Below are positions 24,431 through 33,369 of a stretch of DNA of 50,300 nucleotides, one piece after another (position 1 is the stretch's first letter; every line of letters begins with the position of its first letter). The notes below the pieces were generated by a model. That model was not told the origin of the DNA, ran no database searches, and saw nothing but the letters and a program-made list of their open reading frames with translations. The position numbers were made by a program, and so were the translations under genes. The stretch covers positions 1 to 50,300 of the IMG/VR virus record IMGVR_UViG_3300050190_000122. One strand, 5' to 3'. Source of the stretch: a virus.

Positions 24431-24737
24431 GACACATCACCTCCATATACCCATCGTCCCAAGGGATGGCCTTGACCTCTAAGCTGATTTCTTTGTCATA
24501 CTTATCGGTGTATTTAAAGATGGTGCCAACCTCAACGTCCTTATCAAAGTAATCAATATAGATCCTTTTGTTCACTTCGATATTGTAGCCGTAGGTTTTC
24601 ATAAGTAGCTCTTTGGAATAGGGCTGAATGTCTACATCAATGGTTTCGACAAGAGCCAAGGCCCCCGGGATAGTTATGCCATCTACCTTTGTGCTAGGCC
24701 CCTTATTCCACACGCCTACCTTAAAGTCTGCGAGCAT
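24420..24737 (-). CDS. head closure / head-tail adaptor-like protein, 105 aa
   Basis: A 105-residue beta-rich protein with a long middle run of strands (VNKRIYIDYF, EVGTIFKYTDKY). It lies between connector and gp10-like genes, where head closure (SPP1 gp16-like) proteins are encoded, and overlaps both by 11 to 22 bases. The assignment is mostly by position and fold impression. Confidence 0.6.
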   Translation of the reverse strand: MLADFKVGVWNKGPSTKVDGITIPGALALVETIDVDIQPYSKELLMKTYGYNIEVNKRIYIDYFDKDVEVGTIFKYTDKYDKEISLEVKAIPWDDGYMEVMCLGV

Positions 24738-25081
24738 CTGCTCACCCCCATCATTCGGATAAACGGGGAGGGCAGAAGATCCTTAACACTGTCAGGAAGA
24801 CCGCTCTCATAAGTTACGCTACGACTACCCTGACTGGACGATTTGATCCCCTCATTACCCTTCTTCCTGCACATCACCACCGCATACTCAATCAGCACGT
24901 CAGGATAGGCCGTGGCTACGTCCACAGGCAGAGTAACAGGATCAGTAATAGGTGCATCAGGGAAATTCATGTAGGCAGTAACCCTTGTAACTCCCTGCCT
25001 AATATAAATGTTCAGAAGATTGTCTACAGAGTTGTCTGATTCCTTGCCAAGGATCGCTTTGATATCGTCTAGTATCGGCAT
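24716..25081 (-). CDS. head-tail connector protein (gp6/gp15-like), 121 aa
   Basis: A short helical protein, with ILDDIKAILGKE, an LLNIYIRQGVTRVTAYMN helix and ALIEYAVVMCRKKG-like helix (YPDVLIEYAVVMCRKKGNEG), matching the helical bundle of phage connector proteins of the HK97 gp6/SPP1 gp15 type, which bind the portal. The C-terminal tail holds a Ser-rich loop and a short end. Confidence 0.75.
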   Translation of the reverse strand: MPILDDIKAILGKESDNSVDNLLNIYIRQGVTRVTAYMNFPDAPITDPVTLPVDVATAYPDVLIEYAVVMCRKKGNEGIKSSSQGSRSVTYESGLPDSVKDLLPSPFIRMMGVSRCSQTLR

Positions 25082-25116
25082 GATATCTACCTCCTAAAAA
25101 GGGAAAGAGCAAGTCT

Positions 25117-25254
25117 TTACGCCTTACTCTCTTTAGCCGGTTTTGCTTCCTTAGGTTCTTCGGATACTACTACAAAGCCCTGAGAGGTTAGTTTATCCTT
25201 TTCAGCTTCGGTTTCAACTTGTTTGTGGACATTGAGCTTCTTTAGTTCAAACAT
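25117..25254 (-). CDS. small phage protein after the capsid gene, 45 aa
   Basis: A 45-codon gene with GAGGT upstream of ATG 25254, starting one base after the capsid stop codon. The sequence begins MFELKKLNVHKQVETEAEKD and has a Lys/Glu/Ala-rich tail. Comparable short proteins lie after the major capsid gene in many Firmicute phages. Role unknown. Confidence 0.75.
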   Translation of the reverse strand: MFELKKLNVHKQVETEAEKDKLTSQGFVVVSEEPKEAKPAKESKA

Positions 25255-25255
25255 C

Positions 25256-26200
25256 TTATACCTCTGTTTCTTTGATGTTCACTTTTAAAGTAGAATATTT
25301 GTTGTCCATGATGAAGAGATCGTGGTATTTACGATAGTCTAGCTTCCAAGCGTCGGCATCTTGATTTGTTTTAGGATCAAAGATCCGCATGGTATCCGTT
25401 TTACACACAGCAATAGCTGTGTTCTGTGCCATGATGATCCAGTTAATGTTCTTTGCAGCTACAGCTGGTGTGAATCCAAAGTTAGTAGAGCCATCCGCGA
25501 ATACATAAGCCGTTTTCATCAAAGCACTAGGTACTTCAATTAATGGGCACTTGTCGAGCATGGTGACCTCAAGATCAATACTTGAACCAGTTGTCATAAT
25601 TCCAGCTTGCATGCATCCCATTCCGCCGACGTGTAGCTGCTTAACAAGTTCTGTACTATTTTCTAAGATATTTTGGGTAGCGATTGATATCATTACCAGC
25701 AAAGGGGTGCCAACGCCGATTACGTCCTGTACTGCTGCGATGTCCTCTCGTATTTTAGTCAAGATATCAGCTTTAGTAGGTGTGTAACCATAGCTGATAC
25801 AATTGCCAGCCTTCGCGATTGCTAATGCCGCGATTTTAGAGATCCGATATGCATCCACTTCTGGAATAACTTTCACACGTTGAAATTCTCCCATAAGATT
25901 GCTTGCGGTAGCAACGAAGTTCGTTTCATTTACGTCTAGGGAATCCAGAGAGAACGAGGTTGCACGGTCCTGACCCATTACAAATGGCTCAAATTCTAAT
26001 GTTGCGGACCCTTTCTTGAACCCAGTATTTCTGTCATAGTCCCCTAGGCCGTCCATAGAAATTTTAGGAACCTTGACCGTTTTACCCCCCTGGTAAGATA
26101 CGAGTGAAGCATTACCCTCCATGAATCCTGTAACTGCTCCGGCTACGACTTGTTTGTCGAGCTCTTGCTGGAAGATGACTCCATATTCGAGTACATTCAT
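25256..26200 (-). CDS. major capsid protein, 314 aa
   Basis: A 314-residue capsid protein of the HK97 fold class. Visible parts: N-terminal NVLEYGVIFQQELDKQ, a strand with GGKTVKVPKISMDG, a DRATSFSLDSLDVNETN spine region, a long helix with EVDAYRISKIAALAIA and a C-terminal strand PAVAAKNINWIIM. Position after the scaffold gene and before connectors is standard. No protease gene is present, so the head probably matures with the separate scaffold protein. The family is assigned by pattern and order. Confidence 0.85.
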   Translation of the reverse strand: MNVLEYGVIFQQELDKQVVAGAVTGFMEGNASLVSYQGGKTVKVPKISMDGLGDYDRNTGFKKGSATLEFEPFVMGQDRATSFSLDSLDVNETNFVATASNLMGEFQRVKVIPEVDAYRISKIAALAIAKAGNCISYGYTPTKADILTKIREDIAAVQDVIGVGTPLLVMISIATQNILENSTELVKQLHVGGMGCMQAGIMTTGSSIDLEVTMLDKCPLIEVPSALMKTAYVFADGSTNFGFTPAVAAKNINWIIMAQNTAIAVCKTDTMRIFDPKTNQDADAWKLDYRKYHDLFIMDNKYSTLKVNIKETEV

Positions 26201-26252
26201 CCTGTATTACCTCTTTCAATTAAAATAGTGCTTTTTCAAGGAAGCCCGAAAC

Positions 26253-26834
26253 CTATTTCATCCATTTCGCGATTTCTGCGCGGGTCTTTTCTGCGTCGGT
26301 AAGATTTGCGCCGGCCCCATTTGGCGGGATGTAGCTATTGGACTTTGCGAATTCCGTTTTGATGGTTTCATCATGCGCTGCCATAGTTTCTAAGAACTTG
26401 TCTAGGTTCTTTTGAGTTGATTCATCATCAGCACCAATAAAGAAATCTATTAAGTCGCCCGGAAGGTTCTTTTCTTGGGCTGTCTTCAAGGCTTTATTCG
26501 TGAGCGTTTCTCTAAGCCTTGCTTTTTCGGCAGCGTTAAATTTATTCTCCAGTTCCTGATACTTCAAGTCTTTAGGATCGGCTTCAGGATGCTCTTTTGT
26601 GAATCTTTCTTGATAAATTTTATCGAGATTATTGGTTTTCCAAGTATCCAACCCTTTGCTATGGTAGGTATCTAGCTTTGGCTGAAGGAGTTTTTTACCG
26701 TCCTCGGTATTCAGGAAAGCATTAGCTCTATCGGTTGTCATTGGATTTAAACCTCCGATATAGTTCTTAATTTCCTCTGTGTCTTTGTTGGTGTCAAAAT
26801 ATGTCTTTACCTCGTCGAAATTCTCAATTGCCAT
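26253..26834 (-). CDS. capsid scaffolding protein (DUF4355-like), 193 aa
   Basis: A 193-residue, highly charged helical protein with KLLQPKLDTYHSKGLDTWKTNN, then PEADPKDLKYQELE, EKARLRETL and LPGDLIDFFIGADDES. These are the recurring segments of scaffold proteins of Gram-positive siphophages. The gene lies directly upstream of the capsid gene. It is expected to be present only in the immature head. Confidence 0.85.
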   Translation of the reverse strand: MAIENFDEVKTYFDTNKDTEEIKNYIGGLNPMTTDRANAFLNTEDGKKLLQPKLDTYHSKGLDTWKTNNLDKIYQERFTKEHPEADPKDLKYQELENKFNAAEKARLRETLTNKALKTAQEKNLPGDLIDFFIGADDESTQKNLDKFLETMAAHDETIKTEFAKSNSYIPPNGAGANLTDAEKTRAEIAKWMK

Positions 26835-26908
26835 TATTTAAATCCTTCTTTCGCGCCCTCTACATGCCTTTAGCCTGTAGAGTGCAATCCAATTTTTTTT
26901 TTGAGCAT

Positions 26909-26933
26909 ATAAAAAGCACTAAATTAATAGTGC
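26909..26933 (-). terminator. Rho-independent terminator between minor head and scaffold genes
   Basis: A perfect GCACTA/TAGTGC stem with AT loop is followed by TTTTTAT on the minus strand. The 26835-27033 gap holds this and no gene. Scaffold and capsid need high expression, so an extra promoter between is likely but none is obvious. Confidence 0.7.
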
Positions 26934-27033
26934 ATAATTATTTATGATAAGTTTGGCTGTTAGTTCATTAAAGAGTACTCATTTAACTAGGGGTCAAACT
27001 TCTCCCCAAGCACCAACTTATTATTCAAGTGAA

Positions 27034-27921
27034 TTAAACTCCTTTGTCCTTCGTCCATTCTGCGTATGTCTGATTTGGAATGACTTTGCCTGTCTCATTG
27101 TCTCGTCTTTGTGTTGCTTGCCACCCAGAATAAGGCACGTTGCATAAAACACATCTACAGCCAACGTGAACTTCGGGGGGAGTTACCTTCTCTGGATCAT
27201 CAATTCCCCATACTTTACCGTCTAATGCTGCACACTCCGCAGATGTTTTACCGTCCAGGGTTGCTAGGTACATTTGTTGTTCTACTCCTGCTGAGCGTCC
27301 TATTTCATCAATGGCCTGAGATTGCACCCTCGCATTCTCGTTAGAAACCAATCTCTGTGATTCATAAGCCGTTACCTCAAACCGTTGTCTGATCTCGCGC
27401 CCTATTTTGTCGATGGTCTTTTTCCCCTTGTAAGCATCAACTAAAGAGCTTTGAATTGAATCGATTAATCCGGCCTTGTTTTTCCAGATTCTGTCCGAGA
27501 ACATCTCACCCTTGAACTCGGTATTGACTGCAGCTTGGATGAATTCCGGCTTTATGATATTGAACTTAAGGTTAGCCTTCAAGCCCGACTCCATAACAAA
27601 AGCGTTTTTATAGTATGTCGCACTGAAGACTTCTGCGAGGAGACTTGTTACCTTTTCAACTTCACTCTTGCCCAGCTTTAACCCCGTTGCTTTTAATTTA
27701 GCGTTCATACTTGCTGTAAGCTGTTGTTGTTGAGTTGTTGTTAAGGTCATAATCCCATCTTTGGAATGGTCGATGTAGGCTTTACCAATGAGGGCGTGTA
27801 ATTCATCAAGTGCGGCTTTCTGCTCAAGGTATACACCCTTCATGGCATCTTCAGCGTACTTCTCACCCTCGACTTTGACGTCCTCGATCTTCTTTTGATA
27901 CGCTGGATCGACTTTCTTCAT
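27034..27921 (-). CDS. phage minor head protein (SPP1 gp7/Mu F-like), 295 aa
   Basis: The C-terminal half carries the F/gp7 family signature: LVSNENARVQSQAIDE, then MYLATLDGKTSAECAALDGKVW and PPEVHVGCRCVL. The N-terminal half is helical. Family members bind the portal and may be carried in the head or help DNA entry. The ATG overlaps the upstream gene by four bases. Confidence 0.85.
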   Translation of the reverse strand: MKKVDPAYQKKIEDVKVEGEKYAEDAMKGVYLEQKAALDELHALIGKAYIDHSKDGIMTLTTTQQQQLTASMNAKLKATGLKLGKSEVEKVTSLLAEVFSATYYKNAFVMESGLKANLKFNIIKPEFIQAAVNTEFKGEMFSDRIWKNKAGLIDSIQSSLVDAYKGKKTIDKIGREIRQRFEVTAYESQRLVSNENARVQSQAIDEIGRSAGVEQQMYLATLDGKTSAECAALDGKVWGIDDPEKVTPPEVHVGCRCVLCNVPYSGWQATQRRDNETGKVIPNQTYAEWTKDKGV

Positions 27922-28238
27922 TCACTCAGCTCCTCTAAGAATGTCTTAATTGCTTCATCCGAATAGCCAAAAGCCTTGCCTAAAACCCAGTGCTCAAATT
28001 TTGTCACTGGCTCATTAGGTAGTAATTTAATTATGTCGAGCATGTATTCATCCTTGTAAACCCATAAGGTTTTCCACCCCTCGGCTAAATCCTCAATATG
28101 GGTTCTTAATCCATGTTTATCAGCAATTCCGGTCGTTTCTTTGATATACCTATCTTGAATTGCCATACACGCGCATGGTTTTCCTCTTTGAACCATCAGA
28201 CAATATAAATCAACGTTTGCTACTATAACCCCATTCAC
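27918..28238 (-). CDS. hypothetical phage protein between portal and minor head genes, 106 aa
   Basis: A 106-residue protein containing a CACMA segment near residue 23 and long amphipathic helices. It overlaps the minor head gene. Small genes at this place occur in related prophages. No domain recognised. Confidence 0.6.
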   Translation of the reverse strand: MNGVIVANVDLYCLMVQRGKPCACMAIQDRYIKETTGIADKHGLRTHIEDLAEGWKTLWVYKDEYMLDIIKLLPNEPVTKFEHWVLGKAFGYSDEAIKTFLEELSE

Positions 28239-28254
28239 TATTTAACCCGCCCTT

Positions 28255-29640
28255 TCATTTTGGCACCACCACGGGCGCTATAGGAGGATTCAATAAACCC
28301 GCGCCTATATTATTAGCTTTTGCCTCTTCTTTGGCTTTCTTGACCTCATTTTGTGGGTTGTCAACGAAGCTGAACAGGCTTAATGCTGTTTCCGTACTTA
28401 ACCGATCACCCAGGGCGGTAACAACCGTGGAATTTGTGACATCGTCGCTGGGAATGTTAGGTGTGAAAATAGCTTTAATGTCTCGGTAATCGTAAGAAGC
28501 TGATTTTATACTGTTCACATAGATCAGTAACATTTCAAGTCGTGTTTGCACGCAATTCGCTAGAGCCTTTTGATTCAGCTTACATTTTTCTTCCAAAGAA
28601 ATAAGCCTAGCCCTTAAGGCCAGACTTGAAGTATTAGAGCTCATTTTCTCATTGGAATTTATGTGGCAAGCGATCTGGAACATCTTGTCTTCCAAAGTTG
28701 TTAATGTGTTCTGGATGAACGTGTCGTTGATCGTTTTAATGAGCCAAGATGCGGATCCATCCTTTGTTTTGGTCTGGATGACGCCCTTCCTCTTCATTTC
28801 CGGTAAGTCAGTTTCTTGGATTGCTAAGTTGTTTAAGACTAAGTAAGCATTACGAAACTCGGTAATCTCGCTTGATATGTCGCTCAGATTCGTTTCATAA
28901 GCGTCTTGGAGCGTCTTAAGGTCTTTGTAGAGAGAATCTAGCCAGCCCTCTTCACTGGCAACCGCAATACCTACAGGAACACACCCAAACGGGTGAATCT
29001 TCCGGGATATCTCCGTAAATGTTTCATCGCAATGGATGATATCGGAATCGGTGTAAATGTCCACGTATTGCTTGGTATCATACCGTTCTCTGTAGATGTG
29101 CATAAAGAATATGACGTTGTCGCGATCATCAGTGTAAGCGATTCCATGTCTAGGGGAAATAACTCTGCTGCAGAACCGGCCTTTCGGATCGATGTAATAC
29201 AATTCATACGCGGTTGTATAAATGAGCATGTTCTTTGCTAGATTAGCGTCATGGTCTTTTTTCCAGTGTGCCAAGCTCAACCTTAGCAATTCAATGATCT
29301 TAGTGTCACCGCTGTGGCTTGTGTAAGTGATGTCGTTACCTACTGAATAACTGACTTCTTCCTTTGTGAATTTTTTGATGAAGTTAGTCGCTATTTTTCT
29401 ATTTGATCTGTCGTTAATATAGTTATAATTCCCCGCGCCTTCTGCGTCTAGGTTATACTCGTTTATGAAAATATCATCATACGATCCATTAGTCGATAGC
29501 CCCATACCATTACAATTGGCATCAGTCATGCCCATGTAATAGAGATACATCTTAAGATAGATGTGATATTGAAGTTGGAAATTAGCAAATACTTTTGTTA
29601 ATAGTTCTTTTTGTTCATTAACGTCAAAAATAGTGATCAC
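28255..29640 (-). CDS. phage portal protein, 461 aa
   Basis: A 461-residue portal protein of SPP1 gp6-like plan: N-terminal helices, then NRKIATNFIKKFTKEEVSYS, which resembles the conserved NF-x-K and V-x-Y-x-G region, DPKGRFCSRVISPRHGIAYTDD in the wing, and a helical crown with LRARLISLEEKCKLNQKALANC. The C-terminus is rich in Ala, Lys, Glu, Pro. Twelve copies should form the DNA channel at one vertex. It follows the terminase gene with a four-base overlap, as usual. Confidence 0.9.
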   Translation of the reverse strand: MITIFDVNEQKELLTKVFANFQLQYHIYLKMYLYYMGMTDANCNGMGLSTNGSYDDIFINEYNLDAEGAGNYNYINDRSNRKIATNFIKKFTKEEVSYSVGNDITYTSHSGDTKIIELLRLSLAHWKKDHDANLAKNMLIYTTAYELYYIDPKGRFCSRVISPRHGIAYTDDRDNVIFFMHIYRERYDTKQYVDIYTDSDIIHCDETFTEISRKIHPFGCVPVGIAVASEEGWLDSLYKDLKTLQDAYETNLSDISSEITEFRNAYLVLNNLAIQETDLPEMKRKGVIQTKTKDGSASWLIKTINDTFIQNTLTTLEDKMFQIACHINSNEKMSSNTSSLALRARLISLEEKCKLNQKALANCVQTRLEMLLIYVNSIKSASYDYRDIKAIFTPNIPSDDVTNSTVVTALGDRLSTETALSLFSFVDNPQNEVKKAKEEAKANNIGAGLLNPPIAPVVVPK

Positions 29641-31403
29641 CTCCCAAATAACTTATTACGATCTATAAATTCAACCTTGTATATAACCTCGATCTCTTTA
29701 ACGTCGATCGTAAATTGGGAAACAACGTCCGGCGCATCATCATGTTCACTAAAATCCTGACCACTGAAATCCTTGACTTGATCGTTGAACGCGATGTCTT
29801 CCTCGTTGAATATTACCTGACCCATATTGACGCCCTGAATGATCGTGGAAATTTTCTCGTCCTTATTTGTACGTTGCATTTTGTTGATGAACTCTATTTG
29901 TCTGTTTTTCAGTTCCGGTTCTTTCAACATCAGCTCTTTTATCTTGCTGACATCGGCTCCGGAGTAATGATTTTTTTCCACCGAAACATGGGTTATGTCC
30001 GGATACATCAACAACAACTTAACAACCTTCAAACAGAAGTCATCATAGCTAAGTTTGGCTAATATTCCTTTTCTCACGTAGGCAAAGTCATTAGAAGCTA
30101 TTGAGCCAACGCACAGTGCACTATAATCGGACTTAATAGCAATGCTAGAAGCCGGGTCACAAACGAGCATCGTCTTTTCCCAGGTATGCTCTTCTATCTC
30201 CTTGGCTGTCTGGGTCCTCATGGACTTAAACCATTTCTCCCCAATCTTACTGGCATCATTCTGCATCTCTTGAGCAAAGGCAATGGGGTTATTATAATAA
30301 TCAATCGCCAGATCAAGGCAATCATACTTATCATCCCAAATTGTAGGGTAGTGCATGGCCTTCTCGTTTTGGTAATAGAATTCTTTTGCATCAGCTACGG
30401 GATCTTGCCTTTTGTCGTCAAAATATATTGTTTTGAACTGCTTCCACAGCGGACCCTCATTAAAATACTCACTGACATCAAAATCAAGTGCCCTTTTTAA
30501 GATATGCTTATATCCCCGGTCCTTAAGTAGCTGAGACATGAAGCATGCCTTGTGTAAGATCGTTCCGATGACGATGAACTTCGTCGCGGCCTTGATCTTC
30601 ACGCCTTTACGGAATACCGCTTTATCCCCAGCATAAGCACTGTCCTCTGCCCAGGTATCATATTTCTTTTTACGGCTGGCCTCAGTGATGATGTCCGCCC
30701 TGGACTGATAATCATCTGCAATAATGCAGGACGGTCTACTATCCCCATATTTCTTACCACGCATAGAACTCGTGGATGCTATAGCCTGAATCTTTGTTTT
30801 GTTTGTGAGCTCGAGCTCCAACTTATTGACCGTGAAGTCATTAGGCCTGATCAGCCTCCCGAAAGCCGCGATGATGTATTGATTTTCCTCGAATGCCTGG
30901 CGAGTCTGGCTTATAAATGCTACTGAGTCGCCTTCTGTCTTTCCTGCCACTAACGTGTATTTGCTTTTCTTGTAAGCGTGGCTCCACACTGATAAAGCGA
31001 AGTCAAGGAAAGTTGTTTTTGCACTCCCCCGTGGAAGGCAGGCTTCCAATTTGTCATATGCGTCCTGGATAAACATCTGGTCTAGCTCTTCCCATATCTC
31101 GATGTGAACAGGAGCAAGCTCCCGGGCGGCGTTATCTGGTTTAGGGACAAAAGTGTCTTGGAGGAAGTACTTACAAAAAAATGGGATGCTCAACGCGCCG
31201 ATGCTGTGCGCTAATCCCTCAAGACCGAAGAGGTTACTAATATTTTTTAAGATCAACGCCTCTGTTGAGGTCTCCGCTTCTTTGGGACTCGCGCCACTCC
31301 TGGTGAACTGCTCGTATATTGCTTCGTACAAAAGCTGTCTGTTCTGTTCCTCTTCATCGTCAGTCGTTTCTAACCGTTGTTGAGGTCCTTGTGTTTTAGC
31401 CAT
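29637..31403 (-). CDS. terminase large subunit, 588 aa
   Basis: Motor and nuclease for DNA packaging. Walker A PRGSAKTT (residues 124-131), Walker B CIIADD (226-231) and coupling motif with VIGTILH near 278. The RNase H-like nuclease domain begins at about 410 with LVCDP (Asp416), then SVEKNHYSGADV in the middle and HDDAPDVVSQF near the end, providing the metal-binding acids. The length is typical. ATG 31403 follows directly after the TAG of a 46-codon gene, so translation is probably coupled. Confidence 0.95.
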   Translation of the reverse strand: MAKTQGPQQRLETTDDEEEQNRQLLYEAIYEQFTRSGASPKEAETSTEALILKNISNLFGLEGLAHSIGALSIPFFCKYFLQDTFVPKPDNAARELAPVHIEIWEELDQMFIQDAYDKLEACLPRGSAKTTFLDFALSVWSHAYKKSKYTLVAGKTEGDSVAFISQTRQAFEENQYIIAAFGRLIRPNDFTVNKLELELTNKTKIQAIASTSSMRGKKYGDSRPSCIIADDYQSRADIITEASRKKKYDTWAEDSAYAGDKAVFRKGVKIKAATKFIVIGTILHKACFMSQLLKDRGYKHILKRALDFDVSEYFNEGPLWKQFKTIYFDDKRQDPVADAKEFYYQNEKAMHYPTIWDDKYDCLDLAIDYYNNPIAFAQEMQNDASKIGEKWFKSMRTQTAKEIEEHTWEKTMLVCDPASSIAIKSDYSALCVGSIASNDFAYVRKGILAKLSYDDFCLKVVKLLLMYPDITHVSVEKNHYSGADVSKIKELMLKEPELKNRQIEFINKMQRTNKDEKISTIIQGVNMGQVIFNEEDIAFNDQVKDFSGQDFSEHDDAPDVVSQFTIDVKEIEVIYKVEFIDRNKLFGR

Positions 31404-31544
31404 CTAGCCACACCGAGGAGGACGGTAGAGGCTTGCGGTACATGCCATACCGCTGGGTGTCGTTTTAATGAATACATCCTCGAAGTATTGCCTGATTCTT
31501 TTATACTCTTTCCAGGCCCTCTTTTTCTTTGCTCGACTAGCCAT
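31404..31544 (-). CDS. short basic protein coupled to terminase large subunit, 46 aa
   Basis: Begins MASRAKKKRAWKEYKRI; very basic, with two late Cys. GAGGAG lies at proper distance before ATG 31544. Its TAG is directly followed by the ATG of the terminase gene, which itself has no clear ribosome binding site, so this small gene may carry ribosomes to it. A longer open frame on the same strand is a shadow. Confidence 0.65.
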   Translation of the reverse strand: MASRAKKKRAWKEYKRIRQYFEDVFIKTTPSGMACTASLYRPPRCG

Positions 31545-31561
31545 ACAGTCAACTCCTCATT

Positions 31562-31681
31562 TCACTTATTAATTAGTGGAATAGCAGGTATAACCCCATG
31601 CGCTAAATGATTCACCATATGCAATAACGAATATCCAGAACATTTAATATTTAATCCTAAATGACTAAGGTATTCTTTCAT
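31562..31681 (-). CDS. short hypothetical phage protein, 39 aa
   Basis: A 39-codon gene with TTAGGAGG and a seven-base spacer before ATG 31681. The sequence is partly hydrophobic and His-rich (SLLHMVNHLAHG). Placed in a run of tightly packed small genes upstream of terminase. Function unknown. Confidence 0.6.
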   Translation of the reverse strand: MKEYLSHLGLNIKCSGYSLLHMVNHLAHGVIPAIPLINK

Positions 31682-31691
31682 GTTTATCCTC

Positions 31692-31934
31692 CTAACAATT
31701 GTTCCTGGCTAAATGAAGACTACTAGGCTTACGTTTGCCGGGAGTTGGCTTACAGCAAACAAAAGGCGAATGCACGATGGCTACTTTATACGTCTCTGTA
31801 ATCTTCCTGACCAGCTCGTTGTAGCTCTTAATAAATAGTTCGAAAGCCTTCATGCTTTCCCTAAACTTTTCAGACCGTATAAGCCGTTCCACAGCATCTT
31901 TGTATTCATCGTAATAATTACTGATCAATGACAT
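31692..31934 (-). CDS. hypothetical phage protein, 80 aa
   Basis: ATG 31934 is chosen as AAAGGAG lies just upstream; further upstream starts have no site. The 80-residue protein is helical for 50 residues (MSLISNYYDEYKDAVERL) and ends in a basic tail with two adjacent Cys. Its neighbours are similar short genes on the same strand. No family recognised. Confidence 0.6.
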   Translation of the reverse strand: MSLISNYYDEYKDAVERLIRSEKFRESMKAFELFIKSYNELVRKITETYKVAIVHSPFVCCKPTPGKRKPSSLHLARNNC

Positions 31935-31944
31935 GCACTCCTTT

Positions 31945-32223
31945 TTATCCGAGGCCAAGTAAGTCCTTTTCAATATCCTCGAAGCTACCCCCGTAAGTAA
32001 ACCCGATGATTTTTATTCCATTGAACGACTTTAGAACCAAATTCTCATCATACGCCTTTTCGTAATATGCAAACTTAGTGTCGAAGTTAGCATTCTTGTT
32101 TATGATAACTTCAGGTTGCGGGAAGCCCCTCATCTCGATCAGAACCCCAACGTACTTTCTGTCCTGTGTGCCGGCCTCATAGAAGCACTTTTGCAAATTG
32201 TTAATAGTTAATTTTTGCGACAT
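31945..32223 (-). CDS. hypothetical phage protein, 92 aa
   Basis: ATG 32223 has GAAGGAG upstream. The 92-residue product begins MSQKLTINNLQKCFYEAG, with a predicted mixed alpha/beta fold (VGVLIEMRGFPQPEVIINKN, then IKIIGFTYGGSFEDIEKDLL). Sequences of this pattern with the closing GFTYG are common in clostridial phages. Function unknown; not catalytic as far as visible. Confidence 0.65.
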   Translation of the reverse strand: MSQKLTINNLQKCFYEAGTQDRKYVGVLIEMRGFPQPEVIINKNANFDTKFAYYEKAYDENLVLKSFNGIKIIGFTYGGSFEDIEKDLLGLG

Positions 32224-32240
32224 TATTCTTTCACTCCTTC

Positions 32241-32783
32241 TCATTTCACTTTCTCGCTCGACGCAGCATACTCTTCTCGAACCCAACGAGGAAGAACCTC
32301 GTCAAGTTGTTTTCTAAAGATCAGATATAAGTTAAGTGATATCCGGTTAGATCCGAAGAAGTAGATCGGGTTAACATAATACTGAGTGGTCTTCTCCCCA
32401 CCCAGCAAGACGGTTACCTTGGCGATCATGCTAACCTTGATCATGCTCCGCACAAAGTCTCTGGCCTGATATGCTTTCAGTCCGACAAGCACACCGATCT
32501 GCTCATCGGTATAAGCCTTAACCCCACCACTACCCCGATACCCTAGCATGTTAGTGTTAGACCACATATGCTTTGCGAGTGTCGCCATCTGCCCACGTTC
32601 CTTCATGGTCATGCTCTCCGGAAAGTCTACCTCGACGAAGGACTTAGCAAAGTTCTTACGAGCCCAAAACAAATAACCTTTCTCGTCATGGAACGCGGCT
32701 GCTATGTGTTGAACCTTCTCACTCGTGATCTGTCCAGTATCCGGATTAATAATCTGAGTAACTTTTATGAGGCTATTGCTCAT
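32241..32783 (-). CDS. winged-helix DNA-binding protein, possibly RepL-like, 180 aa
   Basis: A 180-residue protein with a wHTH-like core: MTMKERGQMATLAKHMWSN, then AYTDEQIGVLVGLKAYQARDFVRSMIKVSMIAKV as helix-turn-helix plus recognition helix, and YYVNPIYFF, seen in RepL-type replication initiators and related phage regulators. It lies upstream of the packaging genes, not with the replication genes, so a regulatory or packaging-linked DNA-binding role is as likely. Confidence 0.55.
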   Translation of the reverse strand: MSNSLIKVTQIINPDTGQITSEKVQHIAAAFHDEKGYLFWARKNFAKSFVEVDFPESMTMKERGQMATLAKHMWSNTNMLGYRGSGGVKAYTDEQIGVLVGLKAYQARDFVRSMIKVSMIAKVTVLLGGEKTTQYYVNPIYFFGSNRISLNLYLIFRKQLDEVLPRWVREEYAASSEKVK

Positions 32784-32822
32784 GGAAACCGCGTTCCCTT
32801 CCAGTTGGTTTTTGTGCCAATT

Positions 32823-33369
32823 TAGACCCTCAAATCAGTCGAAAAACCAACGACCAAATATGCCCTAATCCCTTGGTACTAAAAGAGCATAGCGAATTAG
32901 CCATGTAAAGATACTAAAGTGTCTACGTTACAAGTCTGCACGGTTCCCTACCATTGGGCCTTTGAGGGGGCCAAAACTTTTCAGGAAATCAACTAAAAAA
33001 GTTTTTCAGGAAATTATGAAAACGATCGTTGCTGCGACCGCCACGCCCTGCGCCAGTTATAGAAAAGAAGGTGCCCCCTTGGTCGATTTGTAGTGGTTGG
33101 GTCCCATAATAGGTACTATGACAAGTGAAGTGCAAAAAGGTGCAACCCCTAGAACCCTAGGGAGAGTAGCGCTACAGGTAATCACCCTATATTATGCATA
33201 ATGGTAAAGTAAAGGTTATGCGTCGATGTCCACGACTAACGCACGAATTGTTTGTGATCGACAGACAACTCACACCCGAGTGGCGGTCAGCCGCTACAAT
33301 CCAGAAAGGTAGAAAGGTAGAAAGGTTGATATCCGGAATGGTTCATAACCAGACAGGAGCCAAGGTGTA
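32823..33369. other. long non-coding region with repeats, candidate packaging (cos/pac) site
   Basis: About 550 bp without a convincing gene in an otherwise dense phage genome, directly downstream of terminase small subunit. It holds a short direct repeat TTTTCAGGAAAT (twice, near 32978 and 33003), three tandem AGAAAGGT copies (33303-33326), palindromic CCCTAGGG and CGATCG. The features fit a terminase recognition site with cleavage nearby. Regulatory RNA is an alternative. Confidence 0.45.

Noticed and set aside
31370-31552. 60-codon frame overlapping the terminase start
   Set aside because: It shares the region with a 46-codon gene in another frame that has the better ribosome binding site and a TAG-ATG junction to terminase.
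33118-33201. 27-codon plus-strand frame in the non-coding block
   Set aside because: No ribosome binding site and composition like the surrounding non-coding sequence.
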